Assembly (NCBI RefSeq): GCF_022539315.1
Contig: NC_066343.1
Coordinates: 310,001 to 374,000, forward strand
Length of the DNA: 64,000 bases
Direction: 5' to 3'
From: Serinus canaria
Taxonomy: Eukaryota; Chordata; Aves; Passeriformes; Fringillidae
Shown one piece after another: positions 1 to 10,490 of this stretch (position 1 is the first letter of the stretch; the number at the start of each line of letters is the position of its first letter). Made by a program: the position numbers and the translations under genes. The notes beneath the pieces were generated by a model that worked only from the letters and a program-made list of their open reading frames with translations, did no database searches and had not been told where the DNA came from.

Positions 1-2197
1 AATGAAGACCTGAGTTTCCAAACTTTTTGTCAGTTCTATGCCTGTTCAGTGTAGGTGGCTTCAAAATGGTTAGTATTGATAAGAAGTAGTGTAACCAAAA
101 TCAGACTAAATGCCTCCAAATTACTATCGAGCGTTCAGAGGAAATTTATTATCTCCATATTATGCCCATGATATAGCATGAAACTATTTGGGTGTGTTTG
201 GGTGCAAAGTTAGTATATTTTTCCTTTTGATTGTATTGTAAAAAATTTAGTCCTAAAATCCTCAATTCTGTCTGTCAGGCACAAAAATGAGTCGTAAATG
301 CTGAGCTAAATAAAAATCCTATCAAGTCTAGCAAAGATTAAAGTCTACCACATACTAAGTTTAAATTCTAAATTTTTCCTGACTCCTGATATTTGTGTAC
401 TACACCTTTTAAGTATGTGTATCTTGTAAGTAGCATCCTTTGAAATATGGAATTTGGTGTATTTCACATGGAGCATCATGTTTTATTTTGTCTCCATCTT
501 TTTTTTTCTTTCAGATAATTGTGCAGTTTTTCAGCAAACACATGAAAAGTAGGAACACTAATCCTGCTAGATAACTAATTTGGTTATTTCTGCTCCTGAG
601 TCTTGAAACTAGTTCATTCTGGACTGGGTGGTAGCTCTGTCCAAAACCAGTTTCACTGGGAGCAGGGAAACAATATGGTTTCATTGTAATTCTGCTACAA
701 AATCAGTTGGGAAACAAAAAGTCATGGTAACAATAGAAAAGGCAGGAAAAATCCACTTTCAGAGTTTCTTGTCTGAAATGCATACACTGGGAGAACTACC
801 AAAAAATCAAACAGAAGTCATAAACTGTACACAGACAGACTTTTTTATGTCTGATTCTTTACCCTGCCCCAAATTATCTTAAAGGTGAGACACAGTAGAG
901 AGTTCAACTTAGTAAACATGTTGGGCTAATTGACTTGTTTATGCCTTAGACTAGCACTGATTCAAGGGAGCAGAAGCAAGAGGAAGGAAAGAGAAGAATG
1001 GCAGGAAAAAAAACACCCTGTGAATACACAGAATACAAGACAGAATTGCATGACAGAGAAGACTGGATAGTTGTATTGTGGTTGTGTGGAGAAAGCACAA
1101 GCCAGCACATATCAATCTCATTGTGAAGATTAATCACATAAATAATGACATGTAGTATCAGCAATTCTAAAATTACTCTTAAAAGCATGAGACAGGGTCA
1201 TGTATGGGTGCATAAACCTCTCTCTGCTATGTTGTCCCCACAAACAGCAATATAGGAATATTCTGATTTAGAGATTGTATCTAGATTATTATCTTTCATA
1301 GCCATCAGTGAACTTACCCTCTGTGATATTTTTTCAATGTTTTCTTAATCTTGATCCTTTTCAGCAATTATTCCCTAGCACATAGGCTTCACTTTGCCTC
1401 CATGGAAGTAAATTTCACAGTTCAGTTCTCTTATTCTATATTTTATGTTTCAAGTAATCACAGTTTGCAGCATCGTGTTCATTTTTTCTTCCCTTTCATA
1501 CTTTTCCAAGCCAAGAAGCCTAGCCTGTTTAATTTCTTTTCATACAAATTATTTTTCCTATGTGATCATACTTATTGCTCTTTCCTCAGATTTATGTTAG
1601 CTTCTGTTATATCTTTTTATTCTTCTAATTTTTTTTCCTGAAAGGAAGAACCAAAATTTCATAGAATATTCAAGCCATAGAAGCAGCAGAAATTTAAGCC
1701 ATGACATGATAAAATTTCTCTGTTTCTTCAGCTATTATTTTCCTAGTATCTCTGGATACATTTTTTTTGGTCTCTGCATTGAATCCAGAGTGTTTTTGCA
1801 GTGTCTTACCACTTGATGTATAGCTCATCACTGCACACATGCAATCACAAAAATTTTGCCCTAGTTGAACTAATTTGCAATGCTTGGCAAAACTTTTGGT
1901 AGAAAGATATATGCAGTTTTGAGTACTGAGAAACTGTCTCATGACAGAGAAAGCATTCATTTATAAAGATGCTAAATAGCATTAAATTCAATATTTAGCT
2001 TGGTAGGATCTTCTTGGTTACATCTGCAGGGGGACAACTAGACAGGTAAGAAAGTAAAAAACCCATGAAAATGTAGAGCTAGACTCTTTAAATATGTCAA
2101 GGACCAAAAAGTATTGAGGAAGTAAGAAACAACAGCTGAAATGAGATATGACTTAAAATACTGTTAAAAAGTAACAGATGCCAAGTATAGACCAGTG
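1..2197. other. Unannotated AT-rich sequence
   Basis: I see no gene, RNA or recognisable repeat here. Open frames are short (96 codons or fewer), have no recognisable domain and look like chance readings of AT-rich DNA. The sequence looks unique and could be intergenic or intronic. Confidence 0.5.
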
Positions 2198-2826
2198 TGT
2201 TATAAATGAGCAACAAGAAAGCCAAATTAATAATAATAGAGAATGATTTTATTTTTGCAACCAAAATGCTGTCCTCGATAGCCACAGTCAAAGAGGCAGT
2301 GTTGAGCCCAGGATTGGGATCGGTGCTGGGTGAACCTAGATCCAACCTCTGTTGCATCGGACCTCCCCTCTGTTCACAAATGCCATCTCTGGTGGGGCTT
2401 TTTTATCCAGTTTTTATGCCTAAGGCAGAGGTGCCCCAATTTCTTTTGTCACCTCGAATGTGCATGAGGTTTCTTTTCACTGTACAGGGCTAGACAATGA
2501 TGTTTCTTGGGAGGTGGCGGGTGTTGATCATGTCAGAAGTTGGGTTTTCAGATATATGTTCTTGACGACTTTGGTTATTTTGATTGATAATACTTATCAA
2601 GTGCTGATTGTCCTTGGCTGTTCCCAGGTGGTTCCAGGGGAAGCCCATCTCTGCACCAGGCACGTCCTTTTGCTTGCTAATGAGGCATTCTTTCTGGCTG
2701 CCACCAGGAGTTTCACAACTTCTGTGTGGTAATCTGTCTCTGGGCTGTCCGTGGTCTGAGGCTTGTTGGATTTGTGTTATGTGTTTAACTTATTTTACAA
2801 TTTTTATTTTATACATTTTCCACACA
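2198..2826 (-). mobile_element. Solo LTR-like ERV fragment, minus strand
   Basis: The segment has LTR-like organisation when read on the minus strand. The plus strand has TTTATT at 2248-2253, an antisense AATAAA, close to the presumed R/U5 side, followed by a moderately GC-rich body and then an AT-rich U3-like end near 2780-2826. It starts with TG (near 2196-2198) and a CACACA at 2821-2826 is a plausible terminus. I found no matching target-site duplication, so both ends are approximate. The next LTR, also minus, begins about 30 bp further on. Open frames crossing it are shadows without retroviral motifs. Family unknown. Confidence 0.5.
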
Positions 2827-2857
2827 AGCATGAATTCTTTACATTACATATTACAAG

Positions 2858-3246
2858 TGTAATGACCTAGGCATGGACTCAGACCAGCAGGGATACTGAG
2901 ACATTTATTGAGAGAAATGAGCTGGTTTTATATATTTCTTAAAGTGTATTAAAATTCACTTCTTTCCTAAAATGGTATTTTTTCACTAAGCAACTGATCA
3001 CACATCTCCATGGCAGCAACATGCTTGCTTAATGTCCTTCTAGGGGTGACCACACTCTGTTCACATGTCTGGCAGGTTCTGGCAAGCTCCTATCCAAAGG
3101 GAGTCTGCTGTGCGGCATGTCCTCCTCCCAAGGTCATGTGGAGACAAGCTTCTCTGCTGCCATGGCGTTCTGCAGGCATGTTCTGCAGCCTGTAGCTCAA
3201 CTCTATCTTGTCTCTCTTTACAGACCAGGCTCCAACTGAGGACACA
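2858..3246 (-). mobile_element. ERV LTR, minus strand
   Basis: Read on the minus strand this has a TATA-like stretch (plus strand 2926-2937, ttttatatattt) about 20 bp before an AATAAA signal (plus-strand TTTATT 2904-2909). This is the usual U3-R arrangement of an LTR. It starts with TG near 2858 and could end at GACACA (3241-3246). No clean target-site duplication was found, so the boundaries are estimates. It lies almost directly against the LTR-like segment that ends near 2826. Confidence 0.55.
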
Positions 3247-4862
3247 AAGAGTAAAGGGTAAATAAGGGAGGTAAGGGATAAACAGACAGTTTAATTGAGT
3301 TTATTAAAGAAATTCTTAAGGTAGGAAGGAAGCCCATATGAACAGGTTTGTGTTTCATCCAGTGTTGGGTGCTCAATTTGATTTACATTATCACTGACAT
3401 TGGTGGTAGTTATGTGGACATGAGCAGAAGACCCTGAAAAAGCTTTTAAAGTCACTGTGTAAATTCACAGGTACTCTCTGACCCTGAGCCTCTAATGCAA
3501 TTCTGAGCATTCTCTTCAAGATAGTATTTGAATACAAGGAGAGAATACTTAGAAAAGAGGATCAGAGCCAGTGGTTGGCAGATGCCAGGACATAACACAG
3601 GACAGATGGGCTGTGAAGAGGAAATGATCTCACTACTGATGGTCTGACCCCTCAAAAATCTGCTGCCAGCCATGCTTTGCAGCATAGGTGGACCTCAGTT
3701 TGCAAAACAACATTGATCCCATGTCCTTCTTCCGCTTCACACTAGCTCAGATTCTACCTCTCAGCTGTCCTGGAATGGGCTGTGACTTGTCAAAATTATT
3801 GTACTGCAACAAAGAAGCTGCAACAAACATTCTACAAGAAATTCAAAGGACAGCATTCCATTAGAAAACATACTGACCAGGAAGACACCTGAATTTACAA
3901 GCCTCAGGACTGCAGTAAAAAGGTCTAGTAAAGCCTCTTTTTAAACTTGTGATGGATCAATAGTGTGTATCTAAGCTTATAACATCAGATACTTTGCTGC
4001 TTAGTAGTACTACATCCTGTTTATGGGACATTTCTAAGGGATTACGTTTATGTAATTTTATTTAAAATTTACTTTTTCCTCATAGGGAGAAAAGGCAATA
4101 TGTTAGAGTGGAATATTGTTACAAGTTTCTTCTCATTTATGACATCCTTTTGTAGTTATTCTAAAACTTAGCACAAAGGAAACAGCAGCACAGGAGAAAG
4201 AATTTCTTTTAGAGAAAGGTTGTTAGAAGAAAAAAGTATAAAGATGACTGAACAAATAAAAGAAAAAGAAGTAACTCATCTACCCATTCATGTCTTAGAA
4301 AAGGAGTGGTGTATAAATTTCCCTTTTTACCAGAAATACAGCGATTGTATTTTGCTGTCTATTAGGAATTACTTCTCTTCTTGACCCTGCTTGTCACCTT
4401 CTTTATATTTCTATGTTTTAAAATAGAGTATGAGTAAAATAGGCCTAAGAGATTAGTGGAAGAAATTTCTTTGACTAGGAAGTAAACTCTCAAGCCATTA
4501 CAGAGGGCTGAGTAAATCTTTGGCCTATTTTACTGTGCACAACACTTCAGTGTTTCAGTAGGTAAGCAGCAAAAACTGAACAACACACTGTAATAAACCA
4601 AGGAGTTTAATCAGTGATGCTGACCTTGTCCATATCAAACCAGAATACTTTCATATCTTTGGATGAAACTCAGCTCACTTTTGTAAATGTCCCCAGAATT
4701 TACAGTGCTTTGGAGAAGTTGCCAAATCTGAAAATACCCTCAGGTTTTCCTACAATTCTCCATGTGCATTTTTAGAAACACTTATTGTGTCTGTTCAGCA
4801 TATTGTCAGAGCTATTCCAATAGGACTGTTGAGAAAATCAATCCACAAACATCAGAGGTTTA
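3247..4862. other. Unannotated sequence between LTRs
   Basis: Nothing recognisable apart from short AT-rich stretches. The few open frames are under 80 codons and show no domain. Confidence 0.4.
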
Positions 4863-5385
4863 TGTTCAAAAAGGAGACAGAGGAGTCCTTTTACTTTATT
4901 TGAATAAAGGAAGAGGCCATGGGGCATTCCCCTGGGGTCTCTCAAATATTTGGAGGACACAGCATCCCTTTTATCCTAATTTCCCGGCTGCATTTCCCTT
5001 CTCTCGTTCTCCATTGGCTGAGGTACTGCAGAGGTACAGACTTCCTGATACACCTGATACCAAAGATTTCCCTCTAATGTATAACCTTCCCTTTTAATTT
5101 TTAATTCTTAGGGAATTTAGGGGATTTTCTTCCCCATTGTTTCTTTCATCTTTCGATGTATAATTTCATTTATCAGCAAACCTAAAGTTTATTTGTAAAG
5201 GCAAATATCTTTCCCCATCCATCAATCAGTGTAATCCTTCCCACTGTTTCTTTTATCTCCCAGTGCCACTTTTATGTACCAGCAGACCCACAGCTTGTTT
5301 TAAAGAGAAATCCACTACTCCTCTCAGGACAATGAAGCAACTTCACCTCACCATGTTGCTAAGTGTGCACAAACGCAAGCCCACA
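4863..5385 (-). mobile_element. ERV LTR, minus strand
   Basis: I recognise this as a dispersed passerine ERV LTR in antisense orientation, though the family name cannot be assigned here. The plus strand starts TGTTCAAAAAGG and carries TTTATT (4895-4900), the antisense poly(A) signal, 32 bp in. A plausible end is CCCACA near 5380-5385. Flanking bases (GGTTTA before, GTTATT after) do not form a clean duplication. The poly(A) signal lies inside a 16-bp palindrome (4894-4909) that also puts AATAAA on the plus strand. The 111-codon frame crossing the element is an LTR shadow, not a gene. Confidence 0.65.
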
Positions 5386-6789
5386 GTTATTCCTGTAATC
5401 TGCATGCAGATATATTTTAATTATTGCTCTTTAACACTGAAATTTGCTGAAAAAAGGGAAAAAACAGATGAGAGTCAGCATTCTGCCAGTGCATTAATAA
5501 TGTAAAGTTTATGAAAGCCAACCCTGCAAATATGTCTGGAAACTAATGATTTGGGAAATTGGCTTAATTTAGTAATTTTGTACTATTCCCATCTGTGCAG
5601 AGATGGAAGAAGTTGCTGGACAGGGCTGGTTGTGTAACCACAATCATCACAGTGTTGTACCTCTGAGTTAGCTGTGGTCCTCCCATGGGGCAAATGTGCT
5701 CTAACACTTTATAGATTACTGGTCAGCAACACAAGAAAACCTCAAAATGCAGCCTGTCACTGAAAAGGGGAATATTTATGTAATAAAAAAGATGTGAAAA
5801 TGTAAGCATTCAAGAGAAAATTCAAGCCTTCACAGTAGAGAGCTTCTGTGAAGTCTCTTAAATTACCCTTTTTATTATGGCACCTTTCTGAATAGTTAGG
5901 CCAGGTAAGAAAAATAAATGTGTGTATACAAGTAGTTGAGTAATGTATTAGTCATATTAGGCACTTTGTTCCTTTTGGTAAACTGACCTTATCCTGGGAA
6001 GAAAATACAGCCTACTGTAAGATGAGTTTTGCTGGAAAGTCTGAATTAGCGGTGGGTAAGGTTTCTCTATTGTCTCATTTTAAATGATGATCAATCGGAA
6101 TCTTCTTTTTCCTTTTTCTGTGTTGATGATACTGTCTTAATAAAGCAATGTGATTTGCTTGCCTTTTTTGTTATTCTTGTTGTTTTCTAACCGGATGGTC
6201 TGTGTTGCATGCTTTAAGGAACAAGCCCAGTTTACAAGAATGACAGTAATTATCCAGAGGAAACATGAAAACTTTAATTACTTTTCTGCCAATACAATAT
6301 TGTTTAGATTACAGAGGGGGATCTAGTTTTTAAAAACAGTGCCCATTATGGTGTAAGTGCAAAAACACCAAAGAGTCTTATTGTTGCACTAGAGTGAAAG
6401 CCCATAATGCCCATCAATGGAAGGGTGACAGGGCTCAAGGGAGTGACGCTGGGAAAAGATATGGTCTGGTTTTGAGCAGAGTCATCTGACCACCTCAAAT
6501 TGACATCTGCACTGTTGTATGGTTGGATCTTAATTTATCAGCTGCTGCTCTTCCATTTGCTTCAAGAAGATTGCTGCAGCTGTATGAGACCAGCGAAGAA
6601 TCAGCAGTCTGAATACACCAGAGGAAATATATGTGACATTTCTTGAGCTGCTCTGAGTGAGCTGCTTTCTGGCCCTCAAACTGGGAAAGAAGTGCTCGGG
6701 GAAAGTTCACAGGAGATGACCCCAGATTGCTGGCTTAAAGACATGTTTCTAGATAAAGATAAAGACTTGAATTTTACCCTAAATATATA
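5386..6789. other. Unannotated sequence
   Basis: No gene or clear repeat seen. Short open frames near 6495-6710 and 6676-6858 have no recognisable domain. The ATATATA that serves as target site of the next LTR lies at its right end. Confidence 0.4.
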
Positions 6790-7358
6790 TGTGGAAACCC
6801 AGAGCACTGGGAATATTTCTCTGTCTGCTCTGGGGTGCTCTGACCCCCAGGGGAGCACTGACTTTGACCCTCATCCATGGAGAAAGTTTCCTAGACTTCA
6901 AGATAGACCAGAATCCACAAAACTGTGGAATAGATCATAGAGAGTAGTGTAGGTGTATCACTTGCTGAGAAATTTAGGTTTTGGGACATTTAGTATGTTG
7001 TGGATGGAAGAAACATGGAGGGCACAGGGTATCGTCCCAGATTTCTTCTTCATCCTTCTTCCTTCTTCTTCATGTGTTGGGTGGCATTTTGTAATTGGGC
7101 AGAAAAGTCCCCATTGTGAGCTCTTTGGGACAAGTTATTGGGTTAAAAGGGAAAATAATCTAGGTGTCAGCTCTTAATTGGATAGTTTAGTTCTTAAATA
7201 ACCTTGTAACAAGAGATTGTTAGCCATTTTGTGCCTTCTAATGAAAAGCTGCCGAACTCACAGTTGTGAGACTGTTTTACTGATAAGAAACAAAAAACAC
7301 CTGATTCCGAACATGGACTACCATCTCAAGTGTCTTCAATCCAGACCCAGAGAAACCA
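6790..7358 (+). mobile_element. Solo LTR, plus strand, probably ERVK-type
   Basis: The element begins TGTGGAAACC and ends ...GAAACCA, so it has TG...CA termini. It is flanked by ATATATA at 6783-6789 and again at 7359-7365, which supports a 6-7 bp target-site duplication, although this is low-complexity sequence and weaker evidence than a unique hexamer. The start resembles those of the LTRs at 34069 and 58947 (TGTGGGAACC, TGTCGGAACT), which have clean 6-bp duplications. A degraded poly(A) signal lies near 7288-7298 (gaaacaaaaaac). It sits only about 28 bp before the 5' LTR of the ERVL-like provirus and has the same orientation. Confidence 0.72.
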
Positions 7359-7386
7359 ATATATATAGACTTAGCAAAAAAAAAAT

Positions 7387-8048
7387 TGTGTGCTTGGCTT
7401 AGGTTGAAAGATGGAGCTTAGAGTGTGTAATCTGTTTGCCAGCTATAAGAGGTGGGGCAATTTTCTTCTGTTAATTGTGCAGTTTATTTTCTCTCTTCTA
7501 CAATCCTCCCTCCAGGGAGATATCTTCTGTTAATGGACCATTCAATCTCACTGCATGACAGATAAAACTACATAATCCAATTGTGAGATGCTGCCCCCAT
7601 GGGGAGGAGCCAAGCATTTGTACATGAATATGAGATTTGGAACACCTGAGACAGCCTTTCCCCACTGGATTCCCAGAGGAAGACCAGCCCCATCTATACC
7701 ACCCCCAGACCTTCAGAGGAAAACTCCACCCTTCTACAGAATCACTGCTTCAACAGAACCACATCTGTCACTTCAGGAGGACTGCAGCCACCATTTAATT
7801 GGACTGCTACCAACACCTTGACCCATAGGGTGTCAGGTCATATTCTGACTTTGTCAGTGGGTTTTTGTAGTTTATACTGTTGCATTTGTATTTTTATTTT
7901 TCTAGTGAAGAACTGTTATTCCTATTCCCATATCTTTGAGAACCTCTTAATCTCAAATTATAATAATTTGGAGGGAAGGGGTTTACGTTTTCCATTTCAA
8001 GGAAGGCTTCTGCTTTCCTTTGCCGACACCAGTCTTTTCAAACCAAGA
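7387..8048 (+). mobile_element. 5' LTR of ERVL-like provirus
   Basis: The segment is recognised as a passerine ERVL-type LTR. It starts TGTGTGCTTGG and runs to the base before a primer-binding-site-like sequence (8049-8066). The 3' terminus reads ...AACCAAGA rather than ending in CA, probably through mutation. An internal open frame (7588-7821) is proline-rich LTR sequence, not a protein. No partner 3' LTR was found in the window, so this is the surviving 5' end of a truncated provirus. The exact 5' edge could be a few bases either side because no duplication can be tested. Confidence 0.8.
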
Positions 8049-8066
8049 TGGCACCCACTGTGCAGC
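8049..8066 (+). other. Degenerate retroviral primer-binding site
   Basis: The sequence TGGCACCCACTGTGCAGC directly follows the LTR. It keeps the TGGC start and CCCA block expected of a primer-binding site complementary to a tRNA 3' end; the closest family I can suggest is the tRNA-Lys type, with several mismatches. Its position right after an LTR is the main support. Confidence 0.6.
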
Positions 8067-8679
8067 ACAAAGGCATCAAGAGTAAAAGGGTGAAAAAGGA
8101 ATAATAGTTCTTAAATAACCTAACATTCTGTGTGCTGGACATAGAAACCTCATCAAGTGTCAGCATGTGGTCTAGCTTACCCTGGTTTGGGTGACAGGTG
8201 GTCATGGCTCTATTTCCCCCATTTGCAGGCCCTTATCTAAACATGGGTCCTATAACTAAGGCCACTGTGGCTGTTATCCAGTTTACTTTAAGAGTTAATA
8301 AGGTGAGGAATTAATGGATCTTTAACTTCCTCTGAAAGGAAAGTACATGGATTCAGAGCTATGACACACACTAACTGCATGTTTCTGGGGTTACTTTAAT
8401 AATGGTAGCTACTGTGAGGAAATGACACCTGAGGAAATTTTCTTCTAATACTTCAACCAGCTCTTCGGGTCTGCCCATCCAGTTTTTGAAGGGTTCAGAT
8501 CCACTCTAAATTTTAATGCGATCATAGAGTAGTTGGTGTTGCTGATATGCCTGTTAAAGCTATTCTATTTAGCATTCAGAGATGAGAGAAGATTAACCTG
8601 GACAATCACCCTGACAGCTCCCCCAGAGACTAGGGATGCTGCCCCAGAGCCTGCCCCTGCCCCACAGTCCACCTGAGAA

Positions 8680-9285
8680 ATGAACTCCCCAGATTGGGTG
8701 GGGGTTCTGGTGAAGGAGATACGCAAGATGAGCCAGATGCTGATGGAATACATTTCCCAAGTTAGTGAGAAACCCTCCCCCTACCTCAAACAGGGAGACT
8801 CTAATGGTGCAGCAATAGAACTCACAGATGTTACACTGCCCAGGTTCCAGCTGAACCACAAGGACAGCCACAGGCAGCAGCAGTCACTCCTGTGGAAACA
8901 AGGAAGTCTAAGATTAAATCAAAGCACCCAACAATATTGATAAGAAAGGAGGGCCCTCACAACCCCCAGGGGAGCCTACAGTTGCGATCATGACCAAGTC
9001 CCTGATGTACAAAAGTCTTCGTCATCTGCACAAAGACATTGTATGATGGGGGTGTGAGGCTTATACAACCTTGTTACTCCAGGTCTGGACCTTATGAATA
9101 CAGGCGTGCAACTGGATGGTTGTGAGGCAAGGAATTTGGGATCCTTGACACAGGAGTCAGGTATGAATCAGGTACTTTTAAGGGAGCCTGGATCCCTTTC
9201 CCTCTGGGAGTGGCTTTTAATGAGTGTCAGAGAGAGGTTTGCCCACAGAGAAAGAATGCAGGAGCACCATCATAGAATGCATTAG
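8680..9285 (+). pseudogene. ERVL-like gag pseudogene fragments
   Basis: Two plus-strand open pieces (8680-8940 and 9094-9285) plus the sequence between them read as a retroviral gag with stops and shifts. The second piece holds the stretch SLSLWEWLLMSVRER, which I recognise as resembling avian ERVL Gag. Gag would form the particle shell; here no continuous frame survives. Overlapping minus-strand frames (9217-9786, up to 124 codons) are shadows. Location between the LTR/primer site and the protease supports the call. Confidence 0.72.
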
Positions 9286-9975
9286 AAGACTCTTGAGGAA
9301 GGGATCCAACAGCTGAGAGAAGTAGTGGTATTGGAGGTACTCTTTAGGAGGGATGGACAAGCATGATAATGACCCCGGCAAGGTCAGGTGCACGGGGCAA
9401 ATGTTGGGGAGTCTAGCAAATGTAGCCATTGCAATACACCACCTTCATTGTAATGATCAATGCCAGTAACAACCAAGAGAGAGAGGGGTCTGTTGCCAAC
9501 AAGCTTAGAAATGACGAGAGTATGATCAATGGCCTGATGCAGGCTCTCTGCTGGGAATAAGGACCTCAAAGAAGAGATGGTGGTGAGAGAGGAGGTGAGG
9601 AGGAACAGTTCCCATATGGCACCAGTGCAAGTTACAGACCCCAAAACCAGAGCCCAGCATTTCCCAACTAGAGAGAGAGGGTACACACCATGAGCTGACC
9701 TGTGGCTCTTCCTGTGTGACCATGGGGAAGGCATGGGAAAGTGGGATGGGAAACCCACTTCTGTCCTGGCTGCATGGGTGTCTCAACTCAAGGAGGGAAA
9801 CACTGACTGAGGGAGTTCCACTAAAGTGAAGGTATCCTTAACCTCCCATGACTGGGCTGCCAGGAATGATCTGTCAGATCCCCTTGAAGAAACCTTTAGT
9901 AGGTATGCCCAGACAAGAAATCATAACCAGGCCTAGAGGGGAGAAGAAGCATGGGAAAACCAGATCTTTTGAACT

Positions 9976-10320
9976 GTGTGGGTGCCATATCCTGGCACAC
10001 CAAAGCCACAAAAATATGGTGCCTTAGTTAATACCAGTGCACAGTGTACCCTAATGCCATTGGGACAAGTGAGGGCACAACTTGTTTCCATTGCTGGCAT
10101 GACGGGGGGATCACAGCAGTTGTCCTTGTTGGAAGCTGAGGTCAGTCTGACTGGGAAGGAGTGGCAGAAACATCCTATTGTCACGGGCCCAGAGATCCTG
10201 TGTATTCTTGGCATAGACTTCCTCTGGAACAGCTATTACAAAGACCCAAAAGGACTCAGAAGGGCTTTCGCAATAGCTGCTGTAGAGGCAGGCCTGGACT
10301 ATCAGAAAACCCTTCTATAG
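9976..10320 (+). pseudogene. ERVL-like protease pseudogene
   Basis: The 114-codon frame reads as a retroviral aspartic protease, which would cut the Gag-Pol polyprotein. The active-site region reads ALVNTSAQC, where the family has a D-T/S-G core; both the catalytic Asp and the Gly are replaced, so it cannot work as a protease. The second family hallmark, a hydrophobic stretch before a Gly-Ile-Asp (ILGIDFL), follows at about residues 77-83. The frame ends at a TAG near 10318 and the RT start continues in another frame. Confidence 0.82.
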
Positions 10321-10478
10321 TAGGGCTCCTGAATGTGGAAGACCAACAAGTACCAATTGCCACCTTGACAGTGCTCCGCTGGCAGTATCCGATGAATCAA
10401 GATACCGTGATCCCCATCCACAAAATGATCCATCAGCTAGAGAGCCAAGGGGTGGTCAGTAAGGCCCACTCTGTTTAG
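10321..10478 (+). pseudogene. ERVL-like reverse transcriptase N-terminal fragment
   Basis: Reading continues from the protease in a shifted frame (part of the frame 10161-10478). It contains IPIHKMIHQLESQGVV, typical of the start of retroviral RT just before the fingers domain. The frame stops at about 10478. No palm region with a YXDD motif was seen in the following 1.2 kb, so pol is truncated. Confidence 0.75.
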
Positions 10479-10490
10479 CCTGTCTCTGCT

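Larger units (their letters stand above)
8049..10490 (+). mobile_element. Truncated ERVL-like internal region (gag-pro-pol relic)
   Basis: This is the internal part of an old retrovirus, in order: leader, degenerate gag, protease, and the first part of reverse transcriptase. A 36-codon frame (8204-8314) is the first readable piece. Gag-like reading continues through several frames and stops to about 9960. Protease lies at 9976-10320 and the RT start at 10321-10478. Beyond about 10490 no RT catalytic region, RNase H, integrase or 3' LTR is recognisable. No env is seen, as expected of ERVL. In-frame stops and frameshifts make it non-functional. Confidence 0.8.

Noticed and set aside
9384..9786. 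Minus-strand frames of up to 124 codons
   Set aside because: They overlap the plus-strand ERVL-like gag relic and have no motif; they are shadows.
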